Shown one piece after another: positions 12,323 through 23,775 of a stretch of 64,000 nt of DNA. Under the pieces are notes generated by a model. It was not told where the DNA came from. It saw only the letters and a list, made by a program, of their open reading frames with translations, and made no database searches. The stretch's first letter is position 1. Every line of letters begins with the position of its first letter. The stretch comes from Sphagnum magellanicum (lineage: Eukaryota; Streptophyta; Sphagnopsida; Sphagnales; Sphagnaceae): positions 14,833,349 to 14,897,348 of the forward strand of contig CM038918.1 in the NCBI GenBank assembly GCA_021904315.1. Reading direction: 5' to 3'. A program made the translations under genes and the position numbers.

Positions 12323-15300
12323 CTCCCCCTCAAGCTCAAATCCACTTCTAGTACACCAAGCATTTTTCGAAACTTCTTTAGCTTGTCTGTACCTAAAGCC
12401 TTTGTGAAAATGTCAACAACTTGATCTTTAGTACTGACATGAATGAGGTCAATTTCTTTTGCTAGAACTTTTTCTCTAATAAAGTGGTAGTGCACCTCAA
12501 TGTGCTTTGTCCTAGCATGATAAACCGGGTTGTTAGCAAGTAGTATGCTACTAATGTTATCACAATAGATGACAACAGGAGCATCCACTGACTGTCCCAA
12601 ATCTGAGAGTAGTTTTTGTAACCAAACTACTTCACATGCAACAATTGCTACACCTCTGTATTCTGCCTCTGTGCTTGATAGTGCAACTGTTGGTTGTTTC
12701 TTACTGCTCCAACTAATAGCACCACTTCCAAAAGAAAACATGAAACCACTGGTTGATCTTCTATCTGAAACATTGCCAGCCCAATCAGCATCCGTGTATC
12801 CATGTACTTGTAACTGGCTCTTGGCTTCATAAAAAATTCCACACTGCAAGGTATGTTTTATGTACCTCAGTATGCGCCTCACTGCATCCAAATGTGGCTT
12901 TCGTGGTGTTTGCATGAATTGACTCACCACTCCAACTGCATAACTCAAATCTGGCCTTGTGATGGTCATGTAAATCAAACTCCCCACTATGCGTCTGTAC
13001 ATAGTGGTATCCTCCACGAGGTTTCCTTCATCTGCACTTAACTTCACATTTTGCTCCAATGAAATTGAAATGGGTTTATAACCCGTCATCCCATATTCGG
13101 ACAATTTGTTCAAGGCATATTGCCTTTGTAGTAACCATATCCCTTTAGGAGACTGGATTACCTCAATACCGAGGAAATAACGCAACTCTCCCAAATCCTT
13201 CATCTCAAACTTTTGCTTCAAAAGCTTCTTCAAATCAGAGATGTCTGCATCACTATCTCTTGTGATAATCAAGTCATCAACATAGATGACTATGACTACA
13301 ATCCCATGATCTGTCTTTTTCACATATAATGAAAAATTTGCATTGGATGTTTGAAATCCACTTGTGATAAGATACTGACCTATCTTGTCTGACCAAGCTC
13401 TAGGAGCTTGCTTCAAGCCATACAGAGCTTTCTTCAACCTACAAACCAAGTTAGGATATGTTTGGTCCACATAACCTGGTGGTTGTTCCATGTACACTTC
13501 TTCCTGTAAATCTCCATGAAGAAAGGCATTCTTTACATCCATTTGATGTAAAGACCATCCTTTTGCTGCTGCCATAGCAATGATTATTCTTATAGTTGTC
13601 ATTTCGGCAACTGGACTATAGGTCTCCTCATAGTCTATGCCACACGTTTGGGCATAACCTTTGGCAACCAATCATGCTTTGTATCTGCTCATAGATCCAT
13701 CTGCATTGTGTTTGACTTTGTACACCCATTTGCACCCAATTGCTTTCTTGTCTTCTGGTAAAGCTACCAATTCCCAAGTAGCATTCGCATCCAAAGCCGC
13801 CATCTCTTCATCCATGGCATTGTCCCACTTAGGGTTTCCAACCGCTTGTTCAAAACAAGTGGGTTCAACCTCTTGTATAACTCTCACCATGTATGCGTAA
13901 TGATGAGCTACAAAGCCATCATATGTGAGTCTTTGTACAGGGTACTTGACTCGTGTGGATCTTCGTATTCCACTATTGTTGTCAGGTGTTTTCAAAGCTT
14001 TCTTGGCCATCCGAGCTCCAAGAGTAGGAACTGAGGCGATTCTTGATTCTTCACCCTCACTTTTCTCTGACTCACTTGATTCACCATCTACATGAGGATT
14101 TCTAGATGATGTTTGAGAACTACCATGTACAATGTTTAAAGATCTTAATCTTCCTTTCCATGGAGTGTTACTGGACCCACTAATTGGAGACTTTTGTGGT
14201 CCACTAATTAATTGTGATTCTTGTTCCACATTTGATGAAACATCACCATTTCTAGCTTCTCCATCTTCTGCTACCTTCAGTGGTGAATACCAACTAACCA
14301 TCTCATCAAACACAACATCTGTACTCACTTGCAACTTTCGAGTGGAAGGACTGAAACATCTATATCCCTTTTGTTCTGAGGAGTATCCAATGAAGATACA
14401 TTTTTCAGCTTTTGGGTCTACTTTTGATCTCTTCTCATCAGGAACATGCATGTATGCAATGCAACCAAACACTCTGAGGTGAGAAACATCGAGTTTCTTG
14501 CCTGTGAATTTTTCTTCAGGTGTCATGCCATGAACTGTCGCTGTGGGTGTTCGATTCATGATGTAGACTGCAGTTGCTACCGCTTCTGCCCAAAAGTAAT
14601 TTGGCAAATTCTTCTCATTCAACATGGCACGTGCTATTTCTGCAATGTGCCTGTTTTTCCTTTCAGCAACTCCATTCTGTTGTGGGGAATAACTACATGA
14701 GTATTTCCTTTGAATCCCATGCTCCTTCAAGTACTCACTGAATTCATTTGAAAAATACTCTCCCCCTCCATCGGACCTTAAGCATTTGATGCTCACACCC
14801 TTCTCCTTCTCCACCATTGCTTTGAAATGCAAAAAATGTTGAAACACTTCACCTTTGTGTTTCATGAAGTAGACCCACACCTTCTTTGTGTGGTCATCAA
14901 TGAAACTCACGTAGTACTTGCATCCTCCAATGGATTCTGTCTTCGTGGTCCACACATCTGAGTGGATCATTTCCAAAGGTTTGGAGCTTACATGAGTTGT
15001 TTGAGTTGGGAATGGATGCCTAGCTTGCTTCCCCAATTGGCACACTTCACAAACCTTTGACATCACCTCTTCTGCTCCAAATTTGGGAAGACCTCCAACA
15101 AGTTTTTGTTTCTCCATGAGCTTAAGACGTTGGAGATTAACATGGCCAACCTGCTTGTGCCAAATTCCAATGTCTCCAACTCTTTTTCCATGTGTGAATA
15201 ACATGGAATTCACCTCAGGCATGTTCACATCCAAGGTGAACATTCGTCCATTCCTTTCTCCTTTTGCAATCAATTTTCCTTGGTTCTTCATGTCTTCCAC

Positions 15301-16590
15301 AAAACATCCATTTGGGTTAAATGTCACCTGTAAACCTTGTTCCACCATCTGGCCTATGGAGACCAAATTTTTTGTTATGGTTGGAACATGAAGTACATCT
15401 TTCAGGTACTTTGTTTGCCCATCTTGCATGGACAATGGCACCTTGCCAATATGTGTGATGGGATGTGTAGTGTCATCACCAGTTTTCACAAACCCTGGTG
15501 TCTTCAAATCCTTTGCGTCTCTAAACCATTCTCCATGGCTAGTCATGTGGTTTGAAGCTCCAGAATCCACATACCAGACATTGTTGTATGATACACCTCC
15601 TATCATTGAATTTGCCATGTGCTGCATCACAAACAGTTGCTCATCACCTTGATTGCTAGTTGATGCATAATTCCCTTGTTGCAGCTTTCCACTTCGTGCA
15701 TCATGCTCCCTTTGATAATAGTTCTTGGTCATGTGCCCAGGTTTCCCGCAATAGTAGCAATTTGAATCGCTATTTGGTTGTTGACCTCGATGGCTTCCAC
15801 CACGACCTCCACGACTTCCTCGACTTCCTCTTCCTCCAAAGTTTCCTCGTCCACCTCCATGAGCTTGACCTTCATGTTGATGATGTCCACCATGCGAGCT
15901 TCCGGGTCGACCTCGAAATGAGGTTTTACCACCTCTGCCTCTACCTCTATTGGTATTTGAGTAGAAAGCACTTTCTTGTGATCCTCCATTGGATGAAGTA
16001 CCAACAATTTTCATCTCTTCACTTATAAGTAGTGTTATTAAATCTTGGAAGTTAGGAAATGTTTCTCGAACTGCAATTGAAGTACGGAACTGGCTATAGT
16101 CTTTTCCAAGTCCATTTAAGGTCACGGCCACTAAATCTTCATCATCTACAGGGGCTCCTATAGATGCAAGAGCATCTGCAAGGTTTTTCACCTTTGTAGA
16201 ATAGTCATTAATGTTCATTTTGTTTTTCTGGAGATTATGCAACTCTTGCTTGAGTTGCATTTTGCGGGCTTGTGTATTGGTGCTATACATCTTCACCAAT
16301 GTATCCCAAGCTTGCTTAGGTGATTTTGCATCTTGAATATGCACAACCATGGAATTGGACACACTCACAGAAAGCCAATACAAGACTCTCCTTTCTTTTT
16401 CATGCCAAGTTTTATTGGCTTGAATTTGCTGTTGTGTGGGGTTTTCTGGGAGAGGAGGTTCTGTCTCATCACCAGTTATGAATTCCCAGTAGCCTTTCCC
16501 CATCAAGAAATTCATAATCCTAAATTTCCACACTTGGAAATTGTTCTTGTCTAGTTTCTCAATTGCAATTTGAGAAAGGCCGTCCGCCAT
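12295..16590 (-). pseudogene. copia gag-pol polyprotein with an internal stop
   Basis: A frame of 972 codons (16590-13672) ends in TGA at 13672-13674 and continues in the same frame to 12295. Residues 1-200 are gag (UBN2-type). An RG-rich stretch spans 214-270. A CCHC zinc knuckle has C278, C281 and H286, but the fourth ligand is Tyr291 (TAT, 15718-15720). Protease DSGA is at 342-345. The integrase zinc site is H478, H483, C514 and C517, and the catalytic triad is D545, D607 and E643. After the stop come reverse transcriptase with the YVDD motif and RNase H with a TDADWAG motif and the usual LSSTEAEY segment. The in-frame stop falls in reverse transcriptase. Both defects look like single transitions. 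No frameshift is visible. Confidence 0.95.
12323..12333 (-). promoter_or_regulatory. copia polypurine tract
   Basis: TTGAGGGGGAG immediately upstream of the 3' LTR on the minus strand, the primer for plus-strand synthesis. It is also part of the end of the gag-pol frame. Confidence 0.9.
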
Positions 16591-16649
16591 CTCTCAAGGC
16601 ACCACTCAATGTCTTCTTGAGGTTTCACAATGATTTTAATTCCTTCCTT

Positions 16650-16721
16650 GGGTTTCTAGGGTTAGGGTTAGGGTTAGGGTTTTCCTTCCTTAGGTTTCTA
16701 GGATTAGGGTTAGGGTTAGGG
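16650..16721 (-). repeat. Telomere-like (TTAGGG)n tracts in copia leader
   Basis: Two short runs of GGGTTA units on the plus strand, separated by about 25 bp, sit 60-130 bp upstream of the gag start. They are six-base units, not the usual plant TTTAGGG. The sister element has the same tract at 20349-20372. Confidence 0.9.
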
Positions 16722-16739
16722 CTGAACCATATGGACCTT

Positions 16740-17818
16740 GCATATGTATGTATGTCTTGAATATTATACGAAATTCTATACTATACATAGGTTTTACATA
16801 TAGGTATGTATCTCGTATAATATTTCGTATGGTATTAAGTACATGATTACATACCACACTTTTGTATGAAGGTCTTGATAATGTATTTGCGTTTCCCAAT
16901 CTCCAAACTCCTTCCTTCAAGTTCTCCCAAGATGTATTTGCTCCACTTCAAAACTTTGCTTTGATGTCTTCTCAAAACAACTTTTGTCACAGCAACTTTG
17001 CAAAGCTACTCCACACACATATGACCTTGGATCGATCTAAAATTCTGGTGAAACATGAACAACTATGTCTACTACCATCTCTCAAAATTTCAGCTCATTT
17101 AACTTCATAAAATGGGAGATCTTGCTACTTCTTTGAGGTCACCTCAAACTGGGACCTGAACACAAAATGACTTACAACTTGCTCTCAGCAAATCCAAAAT
17201 CCTTGAGATTTTGGGAGACACATAAAATATATGTCTTCTATATCTGCTCAAAGTTTCAGCTCTATTAATGATGACCACAAAGAGATATCACTTTCAAAAG
17301 AAACTGACTTCAAAACTGAGACTGAAACTTTAGATGCTTGGATCTCTCTCAATATAAATCCAAGTGACATGAAATTTCTCTCACACATGTATTCCTATAT
17401 GATCTATAAGATCCCAAAGCTACAGATCCAAAAAAGCTCAAACAAAGGAGATATGACCAAAAAACCAGATCTGGCACATAGTCTTCAAAAGCTCATAACT
17501 CTCACAAAACATATCCTTTTCTTTTGAAAATTTGAGAATAGAAGCGTCTTATAGTCTTCTACAATCCCTCCAAGTTTCACTTCAGAATCTTTTCACAATA
17601 AATCTAGATCTAGGTTTAAAGATCTGACTTCCACAATTTTGATATGTTGATCTCCTTTCACCTCTTTTCTTTTCTTTTCTCTCTCTTCACTTCTTTCCTT
17701 TCCCTTTTTCTCTTTTGCACTTGACAAACTCCTATGATATTACTAGAAACTCTCAAGCTCTAGTTCTAGAGACTTTCTAGCTCTATACCTCTTTTAACTT
17801 TCTCACCAAACAACCTAA
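16740..17818 (-). other. copia untranslated leader
   Basis: About 1.1 kb between gag and the primer site, with no long minus-strand frame. It contains an AT-rich part with TATGTATG repeats and an imperfect inverted repeat around AATATTATACGA (16750-16830). It is collinear with 19252-20330 of the second copy, so it is a genuine part of the element. Confidence 0.8.
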
Positions 17819-17830
17819 GCTCTGATACCA
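17819..17830 (-). promoter_or_regulatory. copia primer-binding site (tRNA-iMet)
   Basis: TGGTATCAGAGC directly abuts the 5' LTR on the minus strand. This is the standard plant copia primer site complementary to the 3' end of initiator Met-tRNA. Confidence 0.95.
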
Positions 17831-18143
17831 TGTTAACAAATAGGAGATCTACTCAAGTGCAAACATAAATATTTATTGAAAGGAAACTACAACATAATGC
17901 TCACAACACAAAACATAACATCAAGAACTCTCCAAGGTTCTTGTCACAAGAAATACACAAACTTGTGTAATGAAGAAAAGAGAGGCAAACCATCAACACC
18001 AAGGTATTTAACTACAAGACCAAACCACAAATAACCAAACTAAAATAAGTAACGAAAGTAATTCAACCTTGTGAAAGTAACCTAGTTACTTTCCTACTCC
18101 AGTAATTAATGAAACCTAACTAGTTGAGCTTGAATTCTCAACA
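17831..18143 (-). repeat. copia 5' LTR
   Basis: 313 bp, starting TGTTGAG on the minus strand and ending in TTAACA. It holds the promoter and start site of the element by position. Confidence 0.95.
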
Positions 18144-18148
18144 TGGGG

Positions 18149-18898
18149 GACTCGAGGCATGCTCCCAGCTCTCAGCACTAAAAGGGGTAGAAGGGCATGC
18201 TGAAGCTCCAAGATGGGACTAGGAAGAGTGATAAGCTATTCATTTATTTGAACATGCATCATAACCAACCAACAAGTTGGTTGGTACACTTTTTAGAACA
18301 CCCTTAGTGCTAGGACAAGCCACGGGTAGCTCTAGACTCACATGACTCACCACGGCCAGGACTCAAGGGAAGCCACCACCTTCCCCCATATAATATACAC
18401 TGTGCCTCTCTGCAGCACCCACATCCGAATGGTTTTTTGTCTCGGACTCCTAAGGAAGAGTCCCGAAACTGTCCCGGTTTGGACTCTCGAGACTTTGAGC
18501 GATCATAATTTTTTACTCAGACCTCTAATTGGGATGAGGTTTCAAGAAAACTTGTAGCTCTCTTTGAGAGCTTTCCAAAGATGTGTCGCACTGCACTTGC
18601 ACACATTGGGGTCAGGTCGATTCTCGACTTTTAATGGTCGGAAGTCAAATTGCCAGTTTGATTCCTCACCTTTCTTATTGCCATAACTTGTGCTAAAAAT
18701 GTTCAAATGGCCCATGCAAGGCCATTTTCGATATTTAGACTTCAATAGCTTTCTAATGATATAAAGAACACCCCAATGCGAGGTGTTTTGACCCCTGCAA
18801 TTGAACTTTGAAGTTTCAAGAGTCCTAAAGGACTCCCAAGTCCCAAATTCGAGAGTGTGAGTTTCATCTTCACACTCCCTCTAAGTAGGGTTGCGACA
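18149..18898 (-). repeat. LTR family X, copy C, part 2
   Basis: The remaining 750 bp of copy C after the copia insertion, ending GGTTGCGACA on the plus strand and followed by the AAATG duplication. Its TATA-like block followed by GGGGGAAGG lies near 18380-18400 on the minus strand. Confidence 0.85.
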
Positions 18899-18926
18899 AA
18901 ATGACTATGTCTGCCATACAAAATTT

Positions 18927-19239
18927 TGTTGAGAATTCAAGCTTAAGTAATTAAGTTCCATTAGTTATTAGAGTAGGAAAGTAACTAGGTTACTATCACA
19001 AGGTTGAATTACTTTCTTTACTTATATTACTTTGGTTATTTATGATTTGGTCTTTTAGTTAAATACCTTGGTGTTGATGGTTTGGTTCTTTTTTCTTCAT
19101 TACACAAATTTGTGTATTTCATGTGACAAGAACCTTGAAGAGTTCTTGATGTTATGTTTCGTGTTGTGAACATCATGTTATAATTTCCTTTCAATAAAGA
19201 TTTATATTTACACTTGAGTAGATCTCCTATTTGTTAACA
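18927..19239 (+). repeat. 5' LTR of truncated copia
   Basis: 313 bp, TGTTGAG...GTTAACA, the same length as the LTRs of the complete copy, with many scattered substitutions. Confidence 0.9.
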
Positions 19240-19251
19240 TGGTATTAGAGC
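19240..19251 (+). promoter_or_regulatory. Degenerate primer-binding site
   Basis: TGGTATTAGAGC directly after the LTR: the initiator Met-tRNA primer site with one substitution. Confidence 0.85.
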
Positions 19252-20440
19252 TTAAGATGTTGAATGAGAAAGTTGAAAGAGATCTAGAGCTAGAAAGTCT
19301 TTAAAACTAGAGCTTGAGAGTCTCTAGTAATATCATAGGAGTTTGTCAAATGCAAAAGAGAAATGAGGAAAGGAAAGAATGTGAAGAGAAAGAAAAGAAA
19401 AAAAAAGAAGTGAGAGGAGATCAACATATAAAGGGTTGTGGAAGTCAAATCTTTAAATCTAAATCTAGATCTAATGTGAAAAGATCTTGGAATGAAACTT
19501 GAAGAGATTATAGAAGATTATAAGACACTTCTATTTTCAAATTTTCAAAAAAAAAACATATGTTTTGTGAGAATTATGAGCTTTTGAAGACTCTATGCCA
19601 GATCTGGTTTTTTGATCATATCTCCTTTGTTTGAGCATTTTTGGATCTACAACTTTGGAACCTTATAGATCATAAAAGAATATATATGTAAGAGAAATTT
19701 CATGTCATTTAGATTTGTATTGAGAGAGATCTAAGCATCTAAAATTTCAGTATCTATTTTGAAGTCAATTTCTTTTGAAAGTGATAACTCTTTATGGTCA
19801 TCATCAATAGAGATGAAATTTTGATTTGATATGAAGACATATATCTAATGTGTCTCCCAAAATTTCAAGGAGTTTAGAGTTGTTGAAAGCGAGTTATAAG
19901 TCATTTTGTGTTCGGGTCTCAGTTTGAGGTGATTTCAAGGAAGTAGCAAGATCTCTCATTTTATGAAGTTAAATGAGTTGAAATTTTGAGAGATGGTAGT
20001 AGACATAGTTGTTCATGTTTCACCAAAATTTCAGATCGATCCAAGGTCATATGTGAGTGTTGTAGCTTTGCAAAGTTATTGTGACAAAAGTTTGTTTTGA
20101 AAAGACATCAAAACAAATTTTTGAAGTGGAGCAAATACAACTTGGGAGAACTTGAAGGAAGGAGTTTGAAAATTGGGAAGCGCAAATACATTATCAAGAC
20201 CATCATACAAAAGTGTGGTATGTAATCATGTACTTAATACCATACGAAATATTATACAAAATACATACATATACATAAAACCCATGTATAATATAAAATT
20301 TCATATAATACTCAAGACATACATACATATGCAAGGTCCATCTTGTTCAACCCTAACCCTAACCCTAATCCTAGAAACCTAAGGAAGGAATTAAAATCAT
20401 TTGTGAAACCCCAAAAAGACATTGAGCGTTGCCTTGAGAG

Positions 20441-20990
20441 ATGGCAAACGATCTTTCTCAAATTGCAATTGAGAAAGTAGACAAGAACAATTTCCAAGTG
20501 TGAATATTTAAGATTATGAATTTCTTGATGGGGAAAGGCTATTGGGAATTCATAACCAGTGATGAAAAAAAACCTGCTCTCCTAGAAAACCCTACATAAC
20601 AACAAATTCAAGCTAATAAAACTTGGCATGAAAAAACAAGGAAAGTCTTGTATTGGCTTTTTGCGAGTGTGTCCAATTCCATGATTGTGCATATTCAAGA
20701 TGCAAAATCATCCAAGCAAGCTTGGGATACATTGGTGAACATGTATACCACTAATACACAAGCTCGCAAAATGTAGCTAAAGTAAGAGTTGCATAATCTA
20801 TGGAAAAACAAGATGAACATCAATGACTATTCTACAAAGGTGAAAAAACTTTGTAGATACTCTTGCATCTATAGGAGTGCCTATAGATGATGAAGATTTA
20901 ATGGTCGTGACCTTGAATGGACTTGGAAAATGCTATAGTTAATTCCGTACTTCGATTGCAGTTCGAGAAACATTTCTTGATTTCCAAGAC
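20441..20990 (+). pseudogene. Broken gag fragment of truncated copia
   Basis: Starts ATG at 20441 with MANDLSQIAIEK and follows gag of the complete copy. It has in-frame stops within the first 60 codons, others near 20775-20785, and a frameshift near 20850. The match ends at about 20990. Confidence 0.9.
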
Positions 20991-21194
20991 TGTCATGCCT
21001 GTACATGGCCTCATACATGATGGCCAGTTACGGGCATGCCCATGTGCGGTTTTAGGGTTGATGTACGGTCTTAGGCGACTGTAGGCTATTAGGTACTTAG
21101 GGTTTCAGTGTTGGCACGGTATAAAAAGCCTAACCCTTTCTTTCTCCCTTAGTTTTTCTAGAATTCCTTTGTCATGAGTTTCCTCCATCATAAG
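20991..21194 (+). other. Possible LTR fragment with TATA box
   Basis: About 200 bp beginning TGTCATGCCTG right at the break of the copia copy. It contains GGTATAAAAAGCC (TATA at about 21120-21128) and stops where LTR copy D is inserted. It could be the promoter part of a third LTR family, but no second copy is seen. Confidence 0.4.
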
Positions 21195-21849
21195 TGTCGC
21201 AACCCTAGCCTTGGCTCGCGACCAAGGTAAGGGGGTTGCAAGGTTGCGGGCCTATAAGTAGACCCGGGAATCAAACTGTCAATTTGACTCCCGACCAGAA
21301 AAAGTGAGGAATCGACCCGATTTACTTAGCTACAGAGGGCGTGCTACATATCATTGGAAAGCTCTCGATGAGAGATACAACTTTGCTTTAAACCACATCA
21401 CAATTCGAGGTCTGTTCGCAAAGTTATGGGGCTCCAAAGTCGCAGGAGACCCAACTGACGCGATTTCGGGACTCCCACCGAGAGTCCAGGGAGAGAAAAG
21501 TCATTTGGATGTAGGCTCCGTGGCCAGCCACAGAGTATATTATAAGGGGGAAGGTGGTGGTTTCCCGCAAGTCCGAGCCATGGTGAGTCTAGTGTGTCCG
21601 TGTTGCCTGTGGCTCGTCCTAGCACCAAAGGTGTTCCAATTATGCACTAACCACTTTGTGTGGGTTGTGTGCAAGCCCGTGTGAGTGAGTGAAGGTTGTC
21701 AACTCTTCCTAGTCCCATCCCGGAGCTCCAACACGCCCCTCTACCCCTCAAAGTGTTATGAGCAAGGGAGCGTGCCCTGACTCCTCCCTCTTTTGCTATT
21801 TTTTACTTAAACTCACATTTGAGTCCTTCAAGGAGTTGGGAGTGCATCA
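21195..21849 (+). repeat. Solo LTR, family X, copy D (internally deleted)
   Basis: 655 bp, plus-strand sense, from TGTCGCAACCC to GTGCATCA, flanked by ATAAG and ATAAC (one mismatch). About 300 bp of the upstream part present in copies A-C is missing. The TATA region and AGGGGGAAGGTGG block lie at 21536-21555. The 126-codon frame at 21304-21684 is LTR sequence read through and is not a gene. Confidence 0.8.
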
Positions 21850-21982
21850 ATAACAAAGAATAATGGCATTTTTCAACTCTAAAATCTTTTTAAACATAAT
21901 GACCTTGTTGGTGAATCTTGTTTTCGTATGAATTTTTAATTTCCGATGTTACATCCCACTTTCAACACTAACTCATTCCCAT

Positions 21983-23775
21983 CACTACTACAAAATGTGG
22001 GTGTAGTTCATTTGTCCCCATTCACTAAACCATTGAATTCACTACTTTCCAACTAGTCCCCATTTATTAAAACTAGTGAATTCACTCAAAATCTAGTGAA
22101 ATCATTTAGCATACAAGGACACTTTTGTTATAATGCATTCATGGCTCTAGGTTTCCTTGACTTTTTGGTCCAAATAATGTTTTTAGCAAACTATTTAGGG
22201 CATCCTTCACACTCACATATTAAAACCTAACAAAAACCTTGTCATTATTTGTGGCATACTGACATGCCTTAAACATCACATGCCCAAATCATGTGCCTTC
22301 ATAAAGCCTAAGAATCTTCAAAGGTTCACAATTGATGATAGAATGTAAAGTTGCTACCATAACTACCGAGTTAATGCCTTCATCTTTTACAAAGGAAATC
22401 ATCCATTGCAATAAACCAAACTTCTCTAATAAAATTGTAGTTTTGCAGCCATGGATTGCTTGGTTATTTCATTCATTTCAAACAACCCCATTATGACATG
22501 CATGAAGAACTATGTGTCACTCAAAAAGTTGATAACAAAGCGAAAGTATTCACATTATCACAAAACATCCATAGATCAAAACTAGTAGACATTACTACAT
22601 TAGATGTAAGACTTGGTAGAACATGTTGGTTCATGGTCTTTTTGGCCATGGTAGGTGACATTTCCTCCACAAAGAAGATTGAAATGGAAAAACCACCACA
22701 ATAACACATTATGGGTTTTTTGATTTGTCAAGGAAATGATTACTATCATTTTTTACTACAATTGTAACTACTTTATCATAGAAATCACTATGTAGTTGCA
22801 AAGGCCATTGAAATGTCATTTGACGTCATGGTTTTGCAACTATACTTAGTATGACAACTAGTAGGTTTTTTGTATAAATATATTGTTATTTTTAAAATTG
22901 TAATAATATGTTTTAAATAAATTAAAATAAATTAATTAAAAATACCTTAATTTTTGTGCTTATAATAATGACATATAGTTTCACAACATGATGATGTGGT
23001 ATTCCACATGCAATTACAACACCAAAACATGTCTTTTACAACTTGCTTAAGATTTAACTACAATGGAAGAAACAATTATAAAATGACATATGCGACTTTA
23101 AAAACAACTTTAAAAATGAGTATAGTCAAATAGGACCAATTGTAAAAGAAATGTTTTGGTGTTGTATGTAATAAAATACTTGACTATTAGTCAACATAAT
23201 GATTCATACACTACTTTGGATAAAATGAAACATTTATCGGTCAGTCACTATGTTAGAGATGATGTCCAATCCCTAAACATAGCTCTTTGCATGAAAACAC
23301 AAGTCTAAAAACTTTACACTCATTACAAAAAAATCATTACCTTTGAACCGGCCACAAACATGACTATTGTTTTTTAAATTATATTTATAACTACTTGGTC
23401 ATAACAATCACTATACAATGGCAAAAGACATCAACATGTCACATGACATCATGGTTTTGTGACTATAGTCAATATGATAATTTGTTGATTTTTTTGATAA
23501 ATTATTAGATTATTTTTCAATTTTTGTTCATTAATAGTTAATTGCAAGAACATCCACCTTTGCAACTAATAACAATTTAATCTCCCATGATGATAATATA
23601 ACATGTTATATGCCAATAAAATGGTCATGTGGTCCTATTTGTCAACATCATAATTCATGTCACTACTACAAAATGTGGGTGCAATTCACTAGTCCCCATT
23701 CATTAAGGTAATGAATTCACTCAACATCAAGTGAAATCACTTGGTGTACATGGACATTTTTTATTGTAATGTGTC
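21983..23775 (+). repeat. Two direct copies of a CACTA-end-like sequence
   Basis: CACTACTACAAAATGTGGG occurs at 21983 and at 23661. In both places it is followed by 100-150 bp of similar sequence (TAGTCCCCATTCATTAA, AGTGAATTCACT and ACATGGACA-like blocks). The first 13 bases match the typical terminal inverted repeat of plant CACTA transposons. No inverted partner was found in the window. Confidence 0.6.
22190..22709 (-). pseudogene. hAT-like transposase fragment
   Basis: Read on the minus strand from 22709, the translation contains MSTSFDLWM, then NVNTFALLSTFL and GLFEMNE in succession, followed by degraded sequence. This order recalls hAT-superfamily (DUF659-associated) transposases, in which an SxDxWT segment precedes a VGLFE-like segment. 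Several stops interrupt the frame after about 60 codons. No product is expected. Confidence 0.55.

Larger units (their letters stand above)
12010..18143 (-). mobile_element. Complete Ty1/copia LTR retrotransposon, minus strand
   Basis: A structurally complete 6134-bp element. It has two 313-bp LTRs with TGTT...AACA ends, a 5-bp target duplication TGGGG (12005-12009 and 18144-18148), and a primer-binding site complementary to initiator Met-tRNA. There is a polypurine tract and one gag-pol frame of about 1430 codons in PR-INT-RT-RH order. The LTRs differ at 5 of 313 positions (1.6%), so the insertion is recent relative to its neighbours. It sits inside an older solo LTR. The coding frame carries a stop and a zinc-knuckle change, so this copy cannot supply full gag-pol itself. 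The leader between primer site and gag start is long (about 1230 nt). Confidence 0.97.
18927..20990 (+). mobile_element. Truncated sister copia element, plus strand
   Basis: A second member of the same copia family in the opposite direction. It comprises a 5' LTR (18927-19239), a primer site, a long leader with the TTAGGG-type tract, and the first part of gag. Homology to the complete copy stops at about 20990 in mid-gag, and unrelated sequence follows. No 3' LTR is present in the window. Many substitutions separate it from the complete element, so it is clearly older. Confidence 0.9.

Noticed and set aside
15660-16028. 122-codon plus-strand frame opposite gag
   Set aside because: Antisense shadow of the RG-rich and zinc-knuckle part of the copia gag-pol frame.
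20991-21849. A complete third retrotransposon starting at TGTCATGCC
   Set aside because: Only about 200 bp precede LTR copy D, and no matching second end, primer site or coding region follows.
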